A stretch of DNA of 64,000 nt from Kuenenia sp039794105 (GCF_039794105.1 NZ_JBDIWA010000003.1:62001-126000), one strand, 5' to 3'; counted from the stretch's first letter, positions 7,178 through 17,009 are shown. Notes: generated from the sequence alone by a model not told the origin. Numbers and translations are program-made.

Positions 7178-9667
7178 ATGGACAAGAATAATACACTAAA
7201 AAAACTTATTGATACTATATCTGCCACGGATATCAAATCAATTCAGAAATCCTTTGCCAATCATATCGCATGTTCTTTGTCCAAAGACACCTATTCGGCA
7301 ACAAAGCTGGATATTTATAAAAGCATTGCCTATACCGTTCGTGACCGTCTCGTGGAACGCTGGATTGCCACACAACAATCCTATTATGACAATGACGTAA
7401 AGCGTGTGTATTACCTTTCTCTTGAATTTCTTATGGGCAGAGCGCTCGGAAACAACCTTATCAATTTAGACTTTCTCGATGAATGCCACAAGGCGCTGCA
7501 TGAATTAGGGTATGAGTTAGAAGAAATTTGTGAAACGGAATGGGATGCGGGCCTTGGCAACGGCGGGCTGGGAAGACTTGCGGCTTGTTTTCTTGATTCT
7601 ATGGCTACCCTTGAACTGCCGGCGTATGGATATGGCATTCGCTATGAGTATGGGATTTTTTTCCAGGGCATCCTCAATGGTTATCAGGTTGAACTGCCTG
7701 ACAACTGGCTGCGCTACGGCAATCCGTGGGAATTCGAACGCCCTGAACACCTGTATCCGGTAAAATTTTATGGGCGCGTGGGGGAATATACTGACGAAAA
7801 AGGCATCTTACGAAGTGAATGGATAGATACCCAGACAATTATGGCGATGGCATATGACACCCCGATTCCCGGATACCGCAACAATACCGTCAACAACCTG
7901 CGCCTTTGGTCTGCAAGGGCAAGCCGTGAATTTGATTTGGAGTCATTTAATGAGGGAAATTATTTTAAGGCGGCGGAGGAAAAACAAAGAAGCGAGACAA
8001 TTTCAAAAATCCTGTACCCTGTTGACAAAATCCATACGGGGAAAAAACTACGCCTGAAGCAACAATACTTTTTTGTGTCGGCAACCCTGCAGGATATTAT
8101 TCGCAGGTACAAAAAAACACACACCTCCTTTGATCTTTTTCCCGATAAAGTAGCTATCCAACTGAACGATACCCACCCTGCCATTGCAATCCCGGAACTA
8201 ATGCACATCCTTATTGACAAAGAAGGTATTTCATGGGAAAAAGCATGGGATATCACTGTCAATACTTTTGCATACACAAACCATACCATCCTTCCCGAAG
8301 CATTGGAAAAATGGAGTATTCACCTGATAGGCGAGTTATTGCCGAGGCATCTTCAGATTATCTATGAGATAAACCACAGGTTTCTTGAAAGTGTAAAAAG
8401 CAAATATCCTGACGATGCAGACCGGTTATGCCGTATGTCATTAATTGAAGAGGGCAATGAAAAACAGGTAAGAATGTCACATTTGGCAATTGTAGGAAGC
8501 CATTCAACAAATGGCGTAGCCGCTTTACATACACAAATTCTAAAAACAACCGTTTTCAGAGATTTTTTAGAACTTTACCCTGACCGTTTTAACAACAAGA
8601 CAAATGGCATTACCCAGCGACGATGGCTAAAAAAATGCAACCCTGCGCTTTCTAAACTAATATCAGATACTATAGGAGACGGCTGGCTAAAAAATCTCGA
8701 GGATTTAAAAAAATTGATACCGTTTGCCGGAAATAAAGCATTTTGTGAGACTTGGCGGCATATTAAAAAAGGGAACAAAATACGGCTTGCTGAATACATA
8801 AAGCAGACTACCAATATTGTGGTAAATACCGATTCATTGTTCTGCTGCCATATAAAACGCATCCATGAGTACAAGAGACAATTGATGAATATTATGCATG
8901 TTATTTTTCTCTATAATTCACTGAAAAACAATTCCATTGAAAACTTTGTGCCGCGTACCATACTATTCGGAGGGAAGGCGGCTCCCGGTTATTTTATCGC
9001 AAAGCTCATTATTAAACTGATAAACTCTGTCGCTGACGTCGTTAACAACGACCCCGACATAGGCGATAAGCTTAAAGTCGTTTTTTTGCCAAATTATCAG
9101 GTCTCAATGGCAGAACGTATTATTCCCGCAGCAGACCTATCCGAACAAATTTCCACCTCCGGTATGGAAGCCTCAGGTACGGGAAATATGAAATTTGCCC
9201 TTAACGGCTCCTTAACGATCGGAACGCTTGACGGCGCTAATATTGAAATTATGAATGAGGTAGGATATGATAATATCTTTATTTTCGGACTTACCGAGAA
9301 AGAGGTCGATCATATCAAACGTGTGGGTTACAATCCGTATGAATATTATCGTAACAATACCGCTCTTAAAACGGCAATTGACATGATTGCGAATGGATAT
9401 TTTTCATCTTCCGATATTTCACTATTTACGCCAATTACCAACTCACTTCTAAAAAGCGACCAGTACATGGTGCTTGCAGATTTTGCCAGCTATGTCAACT
9501 GTCATGTGCTGGTAAGCAAGTTATATCGTGACCAGGATGAATGGACAAAGAAATCAATCATTAATGTCGCCCGTATTGGAAAATTTTCCAGCGACAGAAC
9601 CATTCATGAGTATGCAAGGGATATTTGGAATGTAAAATCTGTTCCTATTCGGTTAAATGGGAAGTAA
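7178..9667 (+). CDS. glgP: glycogen/starch/maltodextrin phosphorylase
   Basis: Releases glucose-1-phosphate from alpha-1,4-glucans by phosphorolysis with a pyridoxal phosphate cofactor. The 829 residues are the full length of the classical family. The family block YYLSLEFLMGRALGNNL, GNGGLGRLAACFLDS, and QLNDTHPAIAIPELM are present, and the PLP lysine lies in EASGTGNMKFALNG (Lys about 672). It is monocistronic on the plus strand between two minus-strand sets. A second, distantly related glucan phosphorylase is encoded at 40148-41983, so the organism has both types. Confidence 0.96.
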   Translation: MDKNNTLKKLIDTISATDIKSIQKSFANHIACSLSKDTYSATKLDIYKSIAYTVRDRLVERWIATQQSYYDNDVKRVYYLSLEFLMGRALGNNLINLDFLDECHKALHELGYELEEICETEWDAGLGNGGLGRLAACFLDSMATLELPAYGYGIRYEYGIFFQGILNGYQVELPDNWLRYGNPWEFERPEHLYPVKFYGRVGEYTDEKGILRSEWIDTQTIMAMAYDTPIPGYRNNTVNNLRLWSARASREFDLESFNEGNYFKAAEEKQRSETISKILYPVDKIHTGKKLRLKQQYFFVSATLQDIIRRYKKTHTSFDLFPDKVAIQLNDTHPAIAIPELMHILIDKEGISWEKAWDITVNTFAYTNHTILPEALEKWSIHLIGELLPRHLQIIYEINHRFLESVKSKYPDDADRLCRMSLIEEGNEKQVRMSHLAIVGSHSTNGVAALHTQILKTTVFRDFLELYPDRFNNKTNGITQRRWLKKCNPALSKLISDTIGDGWLKNLEDLKKLIPFAGNKAFCETWRHIKKGNKIRLAEYIKQTTNIVVNTDSLFCCHIKRIHEYKRQLMNIMHVIFLYNSLKNNSIENFVPRTILFGGKAAPGYFIAKLIIKLINSVADVVNNDPDIGDKLKVVFLPNYQVSMAERIIPAADLSEQISTSGMEASGTGNMKFALNGSLTIGTLDGANIEIMNEVGYDNIFIFGLTEKEVDHIKRVGYNPYEYYRNNTALKTAIDMIANGYFSSSDISLFTPITNSLLKSDQYMVLADFASYVNCHVLVSKLYRDQDEWTKKSIINVARIGKFSSDRTIHEYARDIWNVKSVPIRLNGK

Positions 9668-9710
9668 GCGTTGCTGATAGTTGATTCCACCCTTACAATG
9701 AATTTTATTT

Positions 9711-9728
9711 AAGATTTATAAATCTTAT
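9711..9728. terminator. AT-rich palindrome between convergent genes
   Basis: TAAGATTTATAAATCTTA is a perfect palindrome in the 60-bp gap between convergent glgP and the APS-kinase-like gene. It could act as a weak bidirectional terminator, but the stem is short and AT-rich. Confidence 0.3.
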
Positions 9729-10285
9729 TATTCATCTTTCAAAAATTCTATTTGTTTGACTATATACTGTAATTCCAACAGTTTTTTCAATATTTTACCG
9801 GTTGATTCTTCAGCAGTTTCTTTGTCTGTTTCCACGACAAGATCGGGATTTAATGGTTCTTCATAGGGATCTGATTCTCCCATAAAATTCAGTATATTGC
9901 CATTTAAGGCTCTTTGATAAATACCTTCCACGTCTCTTGCCACACATAATTCAAGGGGACATTTGACATAAACTTCAATGAAATTGCCTGTTTCCCTGCG
10001 AGCCTTTTCTCTTGATGTCCAATGGGGAGATGTTACTGAGGAGATCACCGCGATTCCATTCCGCGACAATAATTTGCAGATGAAAATAGCGCAGTGTATA
10101 TTAATACCCTGGTCGTGCCTGGCGTGTTCAAGGTTAGGGCACAGGTTTGCTCTGATTAATTCACTTGTGAGTACTTCAACATTTGTTTGATAATTTTTCC
10201 TTAATCTATTTTCCAGCAAATGAGCTATTGTTGCCTTGCCAGCCCCAGGCAAACCGGTAAGCCATACGGTAAAGCCTTTATTCAC
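9728..10285 (-). CDS. APS kinase-like protein with altered active site
   Basis: The fold is that of adenylylsulfate kinase (CysC), which phosphorylates APS to PAPS: N-terminal P-loop at 11-17, RARR-type segment REKARRE, FIEVYVKCPLELC and the C-terminal YQRALNGNI...GESDPYEEP...NPDLVVET. Two normally invariant sites differ. The P-loop reads GLPGAGKAT, with Ala in place of the Mg-coordinating Ser/Thr after Lys, and the expected DGD after strand 2 reads TSE. Starts with GTG preceded by AGGAG at good spacing. It may be a catalytically weakened or repurposed kinase. Its neighbour is an alkaline-phosphatase-superfamily hydrolase in the same direction. Confidence 0.8.
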   Translation of the reverse strand: MNKGFTVWLTGLPGAGKATIAHLLENRLRKNYQTNVEVLTSELIRANLCPNLEHARHDQGINIHCAIFICKLLSRNGIAVISSVTSPHWTSREKARRETGNFIEVYVKCPLELCVARDVEGIYQRALNGNILNFMGESDPYEEPLNPDLVVETDKETAEESTGKILKKLLELQYIVKQIEFLKDE

Positions 10286-10324
10286 CCGAATACTCCTCTG
10301 AAGAATCCGCTGCTATGGCATTGA

Positions 10325-11713
10325 TTATGCAATAACCCGTCCTTCCATATTTTCAGGTATTTTAACGTCCAAATATTGTAAAATCGTAGGAGAAACATCA
10401 TAGAGGGTAGTGCCATTCTTTCTGATGCCGCCCAAATGCCCATTTTTTTTCAAAATAAAAATACCATGTTGAGAGTGGTTCGCATCATCCGGGCCGGTAT
10501 CATTCTCATCTGCCCAAATGGAACCGCTACCAACACTGCCAATTGACCGCCAATCAAGGTTGCCATAATAGACAATTAAATCAGGCGGAACCCCTGCACA
10601 TTCAGAGTAAATCTCCTCGGGTTTAAATACTTTTGTATTTATATTGTTTCCGTTTTCGTCCCGTAAATCTTCCAGTTTTCGTATCAATTCATTTCTGAAA
10701 TTTTCATAATTGTGTTTGGGGATTACACCATGTGGCTCGCGGCCTTGTACGTTCAGAAATACCCTACCATAATAGCCCCCTTCTCCCCACACCGAGGTAT
10801 TCTTCCAGTCAACCATAAGTTTATTGAAGGGAGTTGTTGTTTTCGGATACTCAACCAGTTTCATATAACCGTTTTGTATAAGCCATTCATTAATGCAAAT
10901 ACCGCCAACCATCTTTTTTGAGCCATGGTCGGATACTATAAGTACCATTGTATTTTCATCTAAAAGCGCAAGTGTTTCCCCGATTTCCTTATCCAGGTAT
11001 TTATAATAATTTAAAATAGCGTCTTTATACTCAGAACCCGACGGATGTTTCGGATGTGTTTCATCAAAATATTTCCAAAATGCGTGATGTATCCTATCAG
11101 GACCCATTTCAACCATCATAAAAAAATCCCATTCCTTGGAATGGATATACTTTTTTGTCAGCTTAAATCTCTTTTCGGTCATATCATATATTTTTTTCAG
11201 TATATACTCTTTCTTTTCACTCCTGAATTCATCCACATCAAGTATATATCCGTTTGTTATACTCTCCACCTCAGCCTTTAATCCGGCAGGGTATGTGTAC
11301 TGACTCTTTGTGTCCGGAGTCATAAAACAAGTAACCATACACCCGTTTACGGGTCTTGGAGGATAGGTCATGGGAATGCCTATCAAAACAACTTTCTTCC
11401 CTATCCGGGATAAAATATCCCAGACAGCATCAATTTTAATTGTTTTTGAACTTGCGAAACATAATCCGTCATAATTGTAGTTTGATCGATTTCTGAAACC
11501 GTACAAACCAAGTCTTCCGGGATTGGCGCTTGTCATCATAGACGGCCACGCCGGGCATGTAATGGCAGGAATGGTGCTTTCCAATCCTCCATAGAGACCC
11601 TCAGAAACCAATCTTTTTATATTGGGCAATTGATTCAGCCATCGGTCAAAAAGTAATTCCGGCGGTATTGAGTCCAAACCTAAAACAAACACCTTTTTTT
11701 TATTAATAACCAT
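10325..11713 (-). CDS. alkaline phosphatase superfamily phosphodiesterase
   Basis: Metal-dependent hydrolase of the type I phosphodiesterase / nucleotide pyrophosphatase group. The metal site appears in order: GLDSIPPELLF (first Asp), the nucleophile in ITCPAWPSMMTSANPG, KEWDFFMMVEMGPDRIHHAFWK (Asp, His), VLIVSDHGSKKM (Asp-His) and a C-terminal SQHGIF with YDVSPTILQYLD. The 462 residues are typical. There is no signal peptide, so it is probably cytoplasmic. It lies 39 bases upstream of the APS-kinase-like gene and is probably co-transcribed. The substrate could be a nucleotide, a sulfated nucleotide or a phospholipid head group; the sequence does not decide. Confidence 0.82.
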   Translation of the reverse strand: MVINKKKVFVLGLDSIPPELLFDRWLNQLPNIKRLVSEGLYGGLESTIPAITCPAWPSMMTSANPGRLGLYGFRNRSNYNYDGLCFASSKTIKIDAVWDILSRIGKKVVLIGIPMTYPPRPVNGCMVTCFMTPDTKSQYTYPAGLKAEVESITNGYILDVDEFRSEKKEYILKKIYDMTEKRFKLTKKYIHSKEWDFFMMVEMGPDRIHHAFWKYFDETHPKHPSGSEYKDAILNYYKYLDKEIGETLALLDENTMVLIVSDHGSKKMVGGICINEWLIQNGYMKLVEYPKTTTPFNKLMVDWKNTSVWGEGGYYGRVFLNVQGREPHGVIPKHNYENFRNELIRKLEDLRDENGNNINTKVFKPEEIYSECAGVPPDLIVYYGNLDWRSIGSVGSGSIWADENDTGPDDANHSQHGIFILKKNGHLGGIRKNGTTLYDVSPTILQYLDVKIPENMEGRVIA

Positions 11714-11884
11714 GGCATTATTGCATTGTTAATCTTCTAACCGTTTAAAGAATTAATTACTTCTTAACGAAAAATATATTGGTCATTGGTCAATCGCCGA
11801 CTGTAGAAGGGACAATTAAGTATTTTGGCAAAAGATGCAGAGAAATTACTGCGAAGGTACTAAGACGCCTTTGTGTGTATAAAA

Positions 11885-11957
11885 AGCCCGCGATCGGAGT
11901 CGAACCGACAACCTCATCATTACGAATGACGTGCTCCGCCAATTGAGCTACGCGGGC
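11885..11957 (-). tRNA. tRNA-Thr (anticodon CGT)
   Basis: On the minus strand the acceptor stem GCCCGCG/CGCGGGC, D arm GCTC...GGAGC, anticodon stem CGTCA/TGATG with loop TTCGTAA, a 5-base variable loop and T arm GTCGG/CCGAT with TTCGACT all fold cleanly. Anticodon CGT reads ACG (Thr). The CCA end is not encoded; the discriminator base is T. Confidence 0.96.
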
Positions 11958-12028
11958 TTATTGCATAATAAAATTATGTGGCGATTATAAAACAAATTTA
12001 CCGATTTTCAATCTTTTATAGTAAAGTA

Positions 12029-12862
12029 TTACATTTTTACAGATTTTTTTACAATGTTGTAAATATCCTTCGTTTGTTCTATAAGTGACTGCAACTCATT
12101 CAACGGCAGCATTGTGGCGGCATCGGAAAGCGCCCGTTCCGGATGCTCATGCACTTCCAGAAAGAGTCCGTCACACCCCCCTGTTGCGACAGCCGCTCTT
12201 GCAAGCGGCGCGACCATAGTTCTATCACCGCCGGACATGCTTCCCTGTCCTCCGGGAAGCTGTGTGCTGTGTGTTGCGTCAAAAATAACAGGACAATTTA
12301 ACGTTTTCATAATAATCAGGGAGCGCATATCGCTTACCAAATTATTATATCCAAAACACGCGCCGCGTTCTGTGAGAAGAATCTGCCCGTTTCCGGCGCT
12401 TCTTATTTTTTCAACAACCGATTTCATATCCCAGGGCGATAAAAATTGCCCTTTTTTTATATTAATAGGTTTACCGGTATTTGCCGCAGCGACGATTAAA
12501 TCCGTCTGTCTGCACAAAAAAGCGGGGATTTGAATAATATCAAGCACGTCTGCCGCCATTGATATCTCTTCCGTGCAATGTACGTCGGACAGGATTGGAA
12601 TCTTCAACTGTTCTTTAATCAGACGTAATATTCCCAACCCTTTTGTAATGCCGGGACCTCTGTACGAATGAACGGAAGTCCTGTTTGCCTTGTCATATGA
12701 AGCTTTGAATATGAAAGGGGCATTATTTTTCAGAAAAATATCCTTCAACGTTTCCGCTAACCGAAAACAGCTTTCTTCGCTTTCTATTATGCAAGGCCCT
12801 GCGATAAAAAATAATTCAGATTCGCCTATCGAAAAGTTATTTAATGATATTTTATTTGACAT
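12029..12862 (-). CDS. kdsA: 3-deoxy-8-phosphooctulonate synthase (Kdo-8-P synthase)
   Basis: Condenses arabinose-5-phosphate with phosphoenolpyruvate to Kdo-8-phosphate for lipopolysaccharide, so it implies a Gram-negative envelope. 277 residues, normal length. FIAGPCIIES near the start places Cys24 where the metal-dependent class has its Cys (the metal-independent class has Asn). SYRGPGITKGLGIL, PILSDVH, GYNNLVSDMRSL, FDATHSTQLPGGQG and GLFLEVHEHPERALSDA follow in order. A copy of the dispersed GGGAACAAGTTGTGCTTCGG repeat begins 9 bases upstream of the start codon, so its promoter must lie in or beyond the repeat. Confidence 0.96.
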   Translation of the reverse strand: MSNKISLNNFSIGESELFFIAGPCIIESEESCFRLAETLKDIFLKNNAPFIFKASYDKANRTSVHSYRGPGITKGLGILRLIKEQLKIPILSDVHCTEEISMAADVLDIIQIPAFLCRQTDLIVAAANTGKPINIKKGQFLSPWDMKSVVEKIRSAGNGQILLTERGACFGYNNLVSDMRSLIIMKTLNCPVIFDATHSTQLPGGQGSMSGGDRTMVAPLARAAVATGGCDGLFLEVHEHPERALSDAATMLPLNELQSLIEQTKDIYNIVKKSVKM

Positions 12863-12870
12863 AGCTTCAG

Positions 12871-12926
12871 GAGTTTGGGGAACAAGTTGTGCTTCGGTAG
12901 TTTAATGGATTACACTGAACAGTTAC
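12871..12926. repeat. dispersed repeat family C, copy 1
   Basis: Closely matches 39821-39874 and partly 26035-26068: GTTTGGGAACAAGTTGTGC, TTCGGTAGTTT, ATGGATTAC and AGTTAC in the same order. It overlaps the last codons and stop of the hydrogenase-protease gene and ends just before kdsA. Confidence 0.8.
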
Positions 12927-13380
12927 CAATTTCATTGAATACCTTCTTTACTATTTCAGGTATTGCATTTTTTAATTCCCTGGAAAGTTCCGTTCCATAT
13001 TTAACCGTTTTTGGCTGGATTCCAATAATCCTTATCTCTGGGAGATTGTCAAGGAGTGTTGCCATTTTAATCACTTCCAACAAGTCGGTTTCGTGTAAGG
13101 AATATCTGATTTTTCGATAAGAAGAATAAATGGCGTCGCCTTTAAAGCTGATTATTGCACCGGGTTTCTTACCATTGTCAACCGCATCTATAAAGATAAC
13201 CCTGTCTGCTTCATACATAAGTTCAATCAGTTTAAACCCGCCGGTACCGCCGTCAAATATTTCGATATTTTCCGGTAATTTATACTTCATTAATTCATTT
13301 ACTGCATGGATTCCAATACCTTCATCCATTAAGAGAAGATTGCCGATCCCTATGATTTTTATTTTAATGTATTTCCTCAT
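12910..13380 (-). CDS. hydrogenase maturation protease family (HycI/HupD-like)
   Basis: Endopeptidase of the type that trims the C-terminus of the large subunit of [NiFe] hydrogenases after nickel insertion. KIIGIGNLLLMDEGIGIHAV carries the first metal-binding acidic residue, followed by EIFDGGTGGFKL, VIFIDAVDNG and IGIQPKTVKYGTELS. Start chosen at MRKYIKIK (13378-13380), since family members begin just before the GIGN strand; a frame to 13470 would overlap the por gene and adds a non-family N-terminus. 156 residues. The last codons (NCSV and stop) come from a dispersed repeat. No hydrogenase structural gene is in the window. Confidence 0.82.
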   Translation of the reverse strand: MRKYIKIKIIGIGNLLLMDEGIGIHAVNELMKYKLPENIEIFDGGTGGFKLIELMYEADRVIFIDAVDNGKKPGAIISFKGDAIYSSYRKIRYSLHETDLLEVIKMATLLDNLPEIRIIGIQPKTVKYGTELSRELKNAIPEIVKKVFNEIGNCSV

Positions 13381-13430
13381 CCATAATGCATTCTGGGATG
13401 TGAAAACAGCGGATTCATCCCAATGTATTT

Positions 13431-16400
13431 CTACGGCTTCCATTCTGCCATATGTTTTAACAACTTCCATCTTCTCCGGATATCCGCTTCTGCACGTTTC
13501 ATCAACTCTTTTGCCATCTCAGGATTGGAGGATCTAAGGGCCTTATATCTATTTTCGCGGTAGGCATATTCTTCGAATGGGATTGATGGATCCTTACTGC
13601 TGATTACTAAAGGATTTTTGCCTTGTGCTTCAAGGTCTGGATTGTAACGATATAGTGGCCAATATCCACAGGCAACGGCCTTTTCCTGCGCCTCTATTCC
13701 CTTGCTCATATCCATACCGTGCGCAATGCAAGTTGAATATGCTACGATTAAAGCAGGGCCTTTATATGCATCCGCTTCAAGGAATGCTTTGAGCGTTTGT
13801 GCCTGATTTGCCCCAAAGGCTATTTGCGCAATATAGACGTTGCCGTAAGTTGACATAATCATGCCAATATTCTTCTTTGGCGTCCGTTTCCCGCCTGCAG
13901 CGAATTGTGCAATTGCCCCTAAAGGAGTCGCCTTTGACATCTGCCCGCCGGTATTTGAATACACTTCTGTATCCAAAATAAGCAGTTTAATATTTTCCCC
14001 GGACGCCAAAACATGGTCTACGCCGCCATACCCGATATCGTATCCCCAGCCATCGCCCCCTACAGACCATACAGATTTTTTCACCAGATAATCTGCAAGG
14101 GAAAGCAGGTGTTTTGCTTCTGAAGAACTATCATTTTTTAACAACTGTTTAAGTTTTTCAACACGCCCTCTTTGTTCTTCAATTGATTTCTGATTCGATT
14201 GGTCTGCATCAATTAGCGCGTCAAATAGTTCTTTAGAACCAGCATAAGTATCTTTTACTGATAGTTTATTAATAAATTCTACTGCCTGTTTGTGGAAATT
14301 ATCCACCGTTTGCCGCATACCAAGGCCAAACTCCGCCGTATCTTCAAATAATGAGTTTGACCATGCAGGCCCCCTTCCGTCATCCCGCTTCGTGTAAGGA
14401 GTAGTTGGCAGGTTTCCACCATAAATAGAACTGCAACCGGTTGCGTTTGCTATCAATAACCGGTCTCCAAACAATTGTGTAAGTAATTTAATATACGGTG
14501 TTTCCCCGCAACCAACACAGGCGCCGCTATATTCAAAGAGTGGCTTTACAAACTGACTGCCTTTTACGTTCGAAATACTGAACCTTGATGTATCGGTTTC
14601 CGGCAGCTTTAAAAAGAAATCATAATTTTCTGCTTCAATGCATCTTAAAGGTTCTTGTAATTTCATATTAATTGCCTTAACCCCCGGTATCTTATTACCA
14701 CTAGAGTCCTTTTTCTGTCCAGGGCAATTGAACACACAAGATGCGCATCCGGTACAATCTTCAGGAGCAACCTGTACAGTAAATTTAAGACCCTGAAGAT
14801 CTTTTCCCATGGCATCTATGGATTTGAAAGCAGAAGGGGCATCTTTAAGCAACGAAGGATCATATGCTTTAATTCTGATTGTAGCATGAGGACACACAAA
14901 AGAGCACTGGCCGCATTGTATACATGCATCAGGTTCCCATATCGGAATATGAACGCCAATGTTTCTCCTTTCATATTGCGTAGTTCCTGTAGGCCAGGTC
15001 CCGTCATCCGGGATTGCCGATACCGGTAATGAATCTCCTTTATTTGCAAGTAATTTTGCCGTTACATTCCTGATAAATTCAGGCGCATTGTCCGGTACAG
15101 GCTTAATCATCCTTACCTTGCTAGCGGCTTTATCAGGAATCGGCACCTCAACAATACTTTGCAGCGCCCGGTCAACTGCTTCATAATTCAACTTCACCAC
15201 ATCTTCGCCCTTCTTTATATAGGTCTTTTTAATCTCTTTTTTAATAGACTCTACTGCTTTTTCTTTTGGGATAATACCTGATATAACAAAAAAGGCTGTT
15301 TGCATTATCATATTTATTCTTGCGCCAAGTCCAATTTCTTCGGCAAGGGAAATGGCGTCGATTATATAAAGCTTCATCTTTTTCTTAATGAGTTGTTCCT
15401 GGACTTCAATGGGCAGTGAGTCCCATGCGTCATCCCTGGTATACGAAGTTGTGAGAAGAAATGTTGCGCCTTCTTCTGCATTGGATAACATATCAATTTT
15501 TTCAGGGAAAGCAGGATTGTGACAGGCAATAAAATTTGCCTTTGAAATAAGATAGGGTTTATTGATTTTTTCTTTCCCAAATCTCAGATGTGATACAGTT
15601 GTTGCGCCGGCTTTTTTCGAATCATAAACAAAATATGCCTGTGAATAATTATCCGTTTCGTCGCCAATGATTTTTATAGTGTTTTTATTGGCGCCTACCG
15701 TGCCATCAGAGCCTAATCCATAAAATAATGCCCGAAATACCTTGCTTTCATCATTATTAAAGTTCTCATCATATTCCAGGCTCGTATTACATACATCATC
15801 GTTAATGCCAATGGTGAAGTGATTCTTTGGAGTCTCTTGTGAAATATTATCATATACGGCTTTTACCATTGCAGGGGTAAAATCTTTTGACCCAAGTCCA
15901 TATCTTCCGCCGACTATCTTTGGATAGTCCCTGAATTTTACAATGCCCTTTTCCATCGCCTCACCTACCGCAGTTCTCACATCAAGATAGAGGGGTTCAC
16001 CAATAGCGCCAGGCTCTTTTGTCCTGTCAAGCACCGCAATAGATTTTACGCTTGCCGGCAATGTTTTCACAAACGTATCAATATCAAAAGGCCTGAACAA
16101 CCTGACCTGCAGAAGCCCCAGTTTTTTCCCGTTTTTATTAAGGGCGCTAATGGTGTTTGCAACTGTCTCACCGCCTGAACCCATAATAACGATGATATTT
16201 TCCGCATCGGGCGCCCCATAATAGTCAAAAAGTTTATATTGGCGGCCAACAATACCTGCAAATCTGTCCATCGCTTTTTGCACTATCGCGGGAGTTGTGT
16301 TGTAGTATTTATTCACCGTTTCCCTGCCTTGAAAATACACATCAGGATTCTGTGATGTACCTCTGATAAAGGGATGATCCGGGGAAAGCCCTCTTTTGCG

Positions 16401-17009
16401 ATGGGCAATAACAAGATCGTCATTTATCATCGCACGCATATCATCAAAGCTTAGTTCCTCAATCTTCTGCACCTCGTGAGAGGTTCTGAAACCGTCAAAG
16501 AAATGAATAAACGGAATCCTGGACTCAAGAGTAGCTGCCTGTGATATAAGGGCAAAATCCATTGCTTCCTGAACATTCTGGGAACACAGCATTGCAAATC
16601 CGGTAGCCCGGGCAACCATTACGTCAGAATGGTCGCCAAATATCGACAGGCCCTGGCATGCAAGCGAACGGGCTGTTATATGAAAAACAGTAGGCGTTAA
16701 TTCGCCTGCTATTTTATACATATTCGGTATTATAAGTAATAATCCCTGGGAAGCAGAAATAGTCGTTGCTAATGCCCCTGTTGTTAAAGAACCGTGGACA
16801 GCGCCTGCAACACCAGCTTCAGACTGCATCTCACTCACCTTGGGAACCGACCCCCATATGTTTACTTGTCCTTTCGCTGACTTAGCATCACAAATCTCCG
16901 CAATTGGGGAAGATGGGGTTATTGGATAGATTGTAATTATTTCGTTTGTAGCATGTACTACATGTGCGCATGCGGTACAACCATCGACGATTACTGTCCT
17001 ACGATTCAT
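13431..17009 (-). CDS. nifJ: pyruvate:ferredoxin (flavodoxin) oxidoreductase
   Basis: Single-chain enzyme interconverting pyruvate + CoA and acetyl-CoA + CO2 with ferredoxin or flavodoxin, using thiamine diphosphate and three [4Fe-4S] clusters. The 1192 residues are full length. Domains in order: the N-terminal pyrimidine-binding part (GCTACAHVVHATNEIITIYP), the CoA/transketolase-C region, the gamma part (LGSDGTVGANKNTIKIIG), two ferredoxin motifs (CIQCGQCSFVCPH, CTGCASCVFNCPG), the proximal cluster CVGCGETPYIKLL and ATGCSSIYGGN, and the ThDP site GDGWGYDIGYGG with NTGGQMSKATP. In a Wood-Ljungdahl organism it would run toward pyruvate synthesis. The downstream protease gene lies in the same direction. 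Confidence 0.97.
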   Translation of the reverse strand: MNRRTVIVDGCTACAHVVHATNEIITIYPITPSSPIAEICDAKSAKGQVNIWGSVPKVSEMQSEAGVAGAVHGSLTTGALATTISASQGLLLIIPNMYKIAGELTPTVFHITARSLACQGLSIFGDHSDVMVARATGFAMLCSQNVQEAMDFALISQAATLESRIPFIHFFDGFRTSHEVQKIEELSFDDMRAMINDDLVIAHRKRGLSPDHPFIRGTSQNPDVYFQGRETVNKYYNTTPAIVQKAMDRFAGIVGRQYKLFDYYGAPDAENIIVIMGSGGETVANTISALNKNGKKLGLLQVRLFRPFDIDTFVKTLPASVKSIAVLDRTKEPGAIGEPLYLDVRTAVGEAMEKGIVKFRDYPKIVGGRYGLGSKDFTPAMVKAVYDNISQETPKNHFTIGINDDVCNTSLEYDENFNNDESKVFRALFYGLGSDGTVGANKNTIKIIGDETDNYSQAYFVYDSKKAGATTVSHLRFGKEKINKPYLISKANFIACHNPAFPEKIDMLSNAEEGATFLLTTSYTRDDAWDSLPIEVQEQLIKKKMKLYIIDAISLAEEIGLGARINMIMQTAFFVISGIIPKEKAVESIKKEIKKTYIKKGEDVVKLNYEAVDRALQSIVEVPIPDKAASKVRMIKPVPDNAPEFIRNVTAKLLANKGDSLPVSAIPDDGTWPTGTTQYERRNIGVHIPIWEPDACIQCGQCSFVCPHATIRIKAYDPSLLKDAPSAFKSIDAMGKDLQGLKFTVQVAPEDCTGCASCVFNCPGQKKDSSGNKIPGVKAINMKLQEPLRCIEAENYDFFLKLPETDTSRFSISNVKGSQFVKPLFEYSGACVGCGETPYIKLLTQLFGDRLLIANATGCSSIYGGNLPTTPYTKRDDGRGPAWSNSLFEDTAEFGLGMRQTVDNFHKQAVEFINKLSVKDTYAGSKELFDALIDADQSNQKSIEEQRGRVEKLKQLLKNDSSSEAKHLLSLADYLVKKSVWSVGGDGWGYDIGYGGVDHVLASGENIKLLILDTEVYSNTGGQMSKATPLGAIAQFAAGGKRTPKKNIGMIMSTYGNVYIAQIAFGANQAQTLKAFLEADAYKGPALIVAYSTCIAHGMDMSKGIEAQEKAVACGYWPLYRYNPDLEAQGKNPLVISSKDPSIPFEEYAYRENRYKALRSSNPEMAKELMKRAEADIRRRWKLLKHMAEWKP

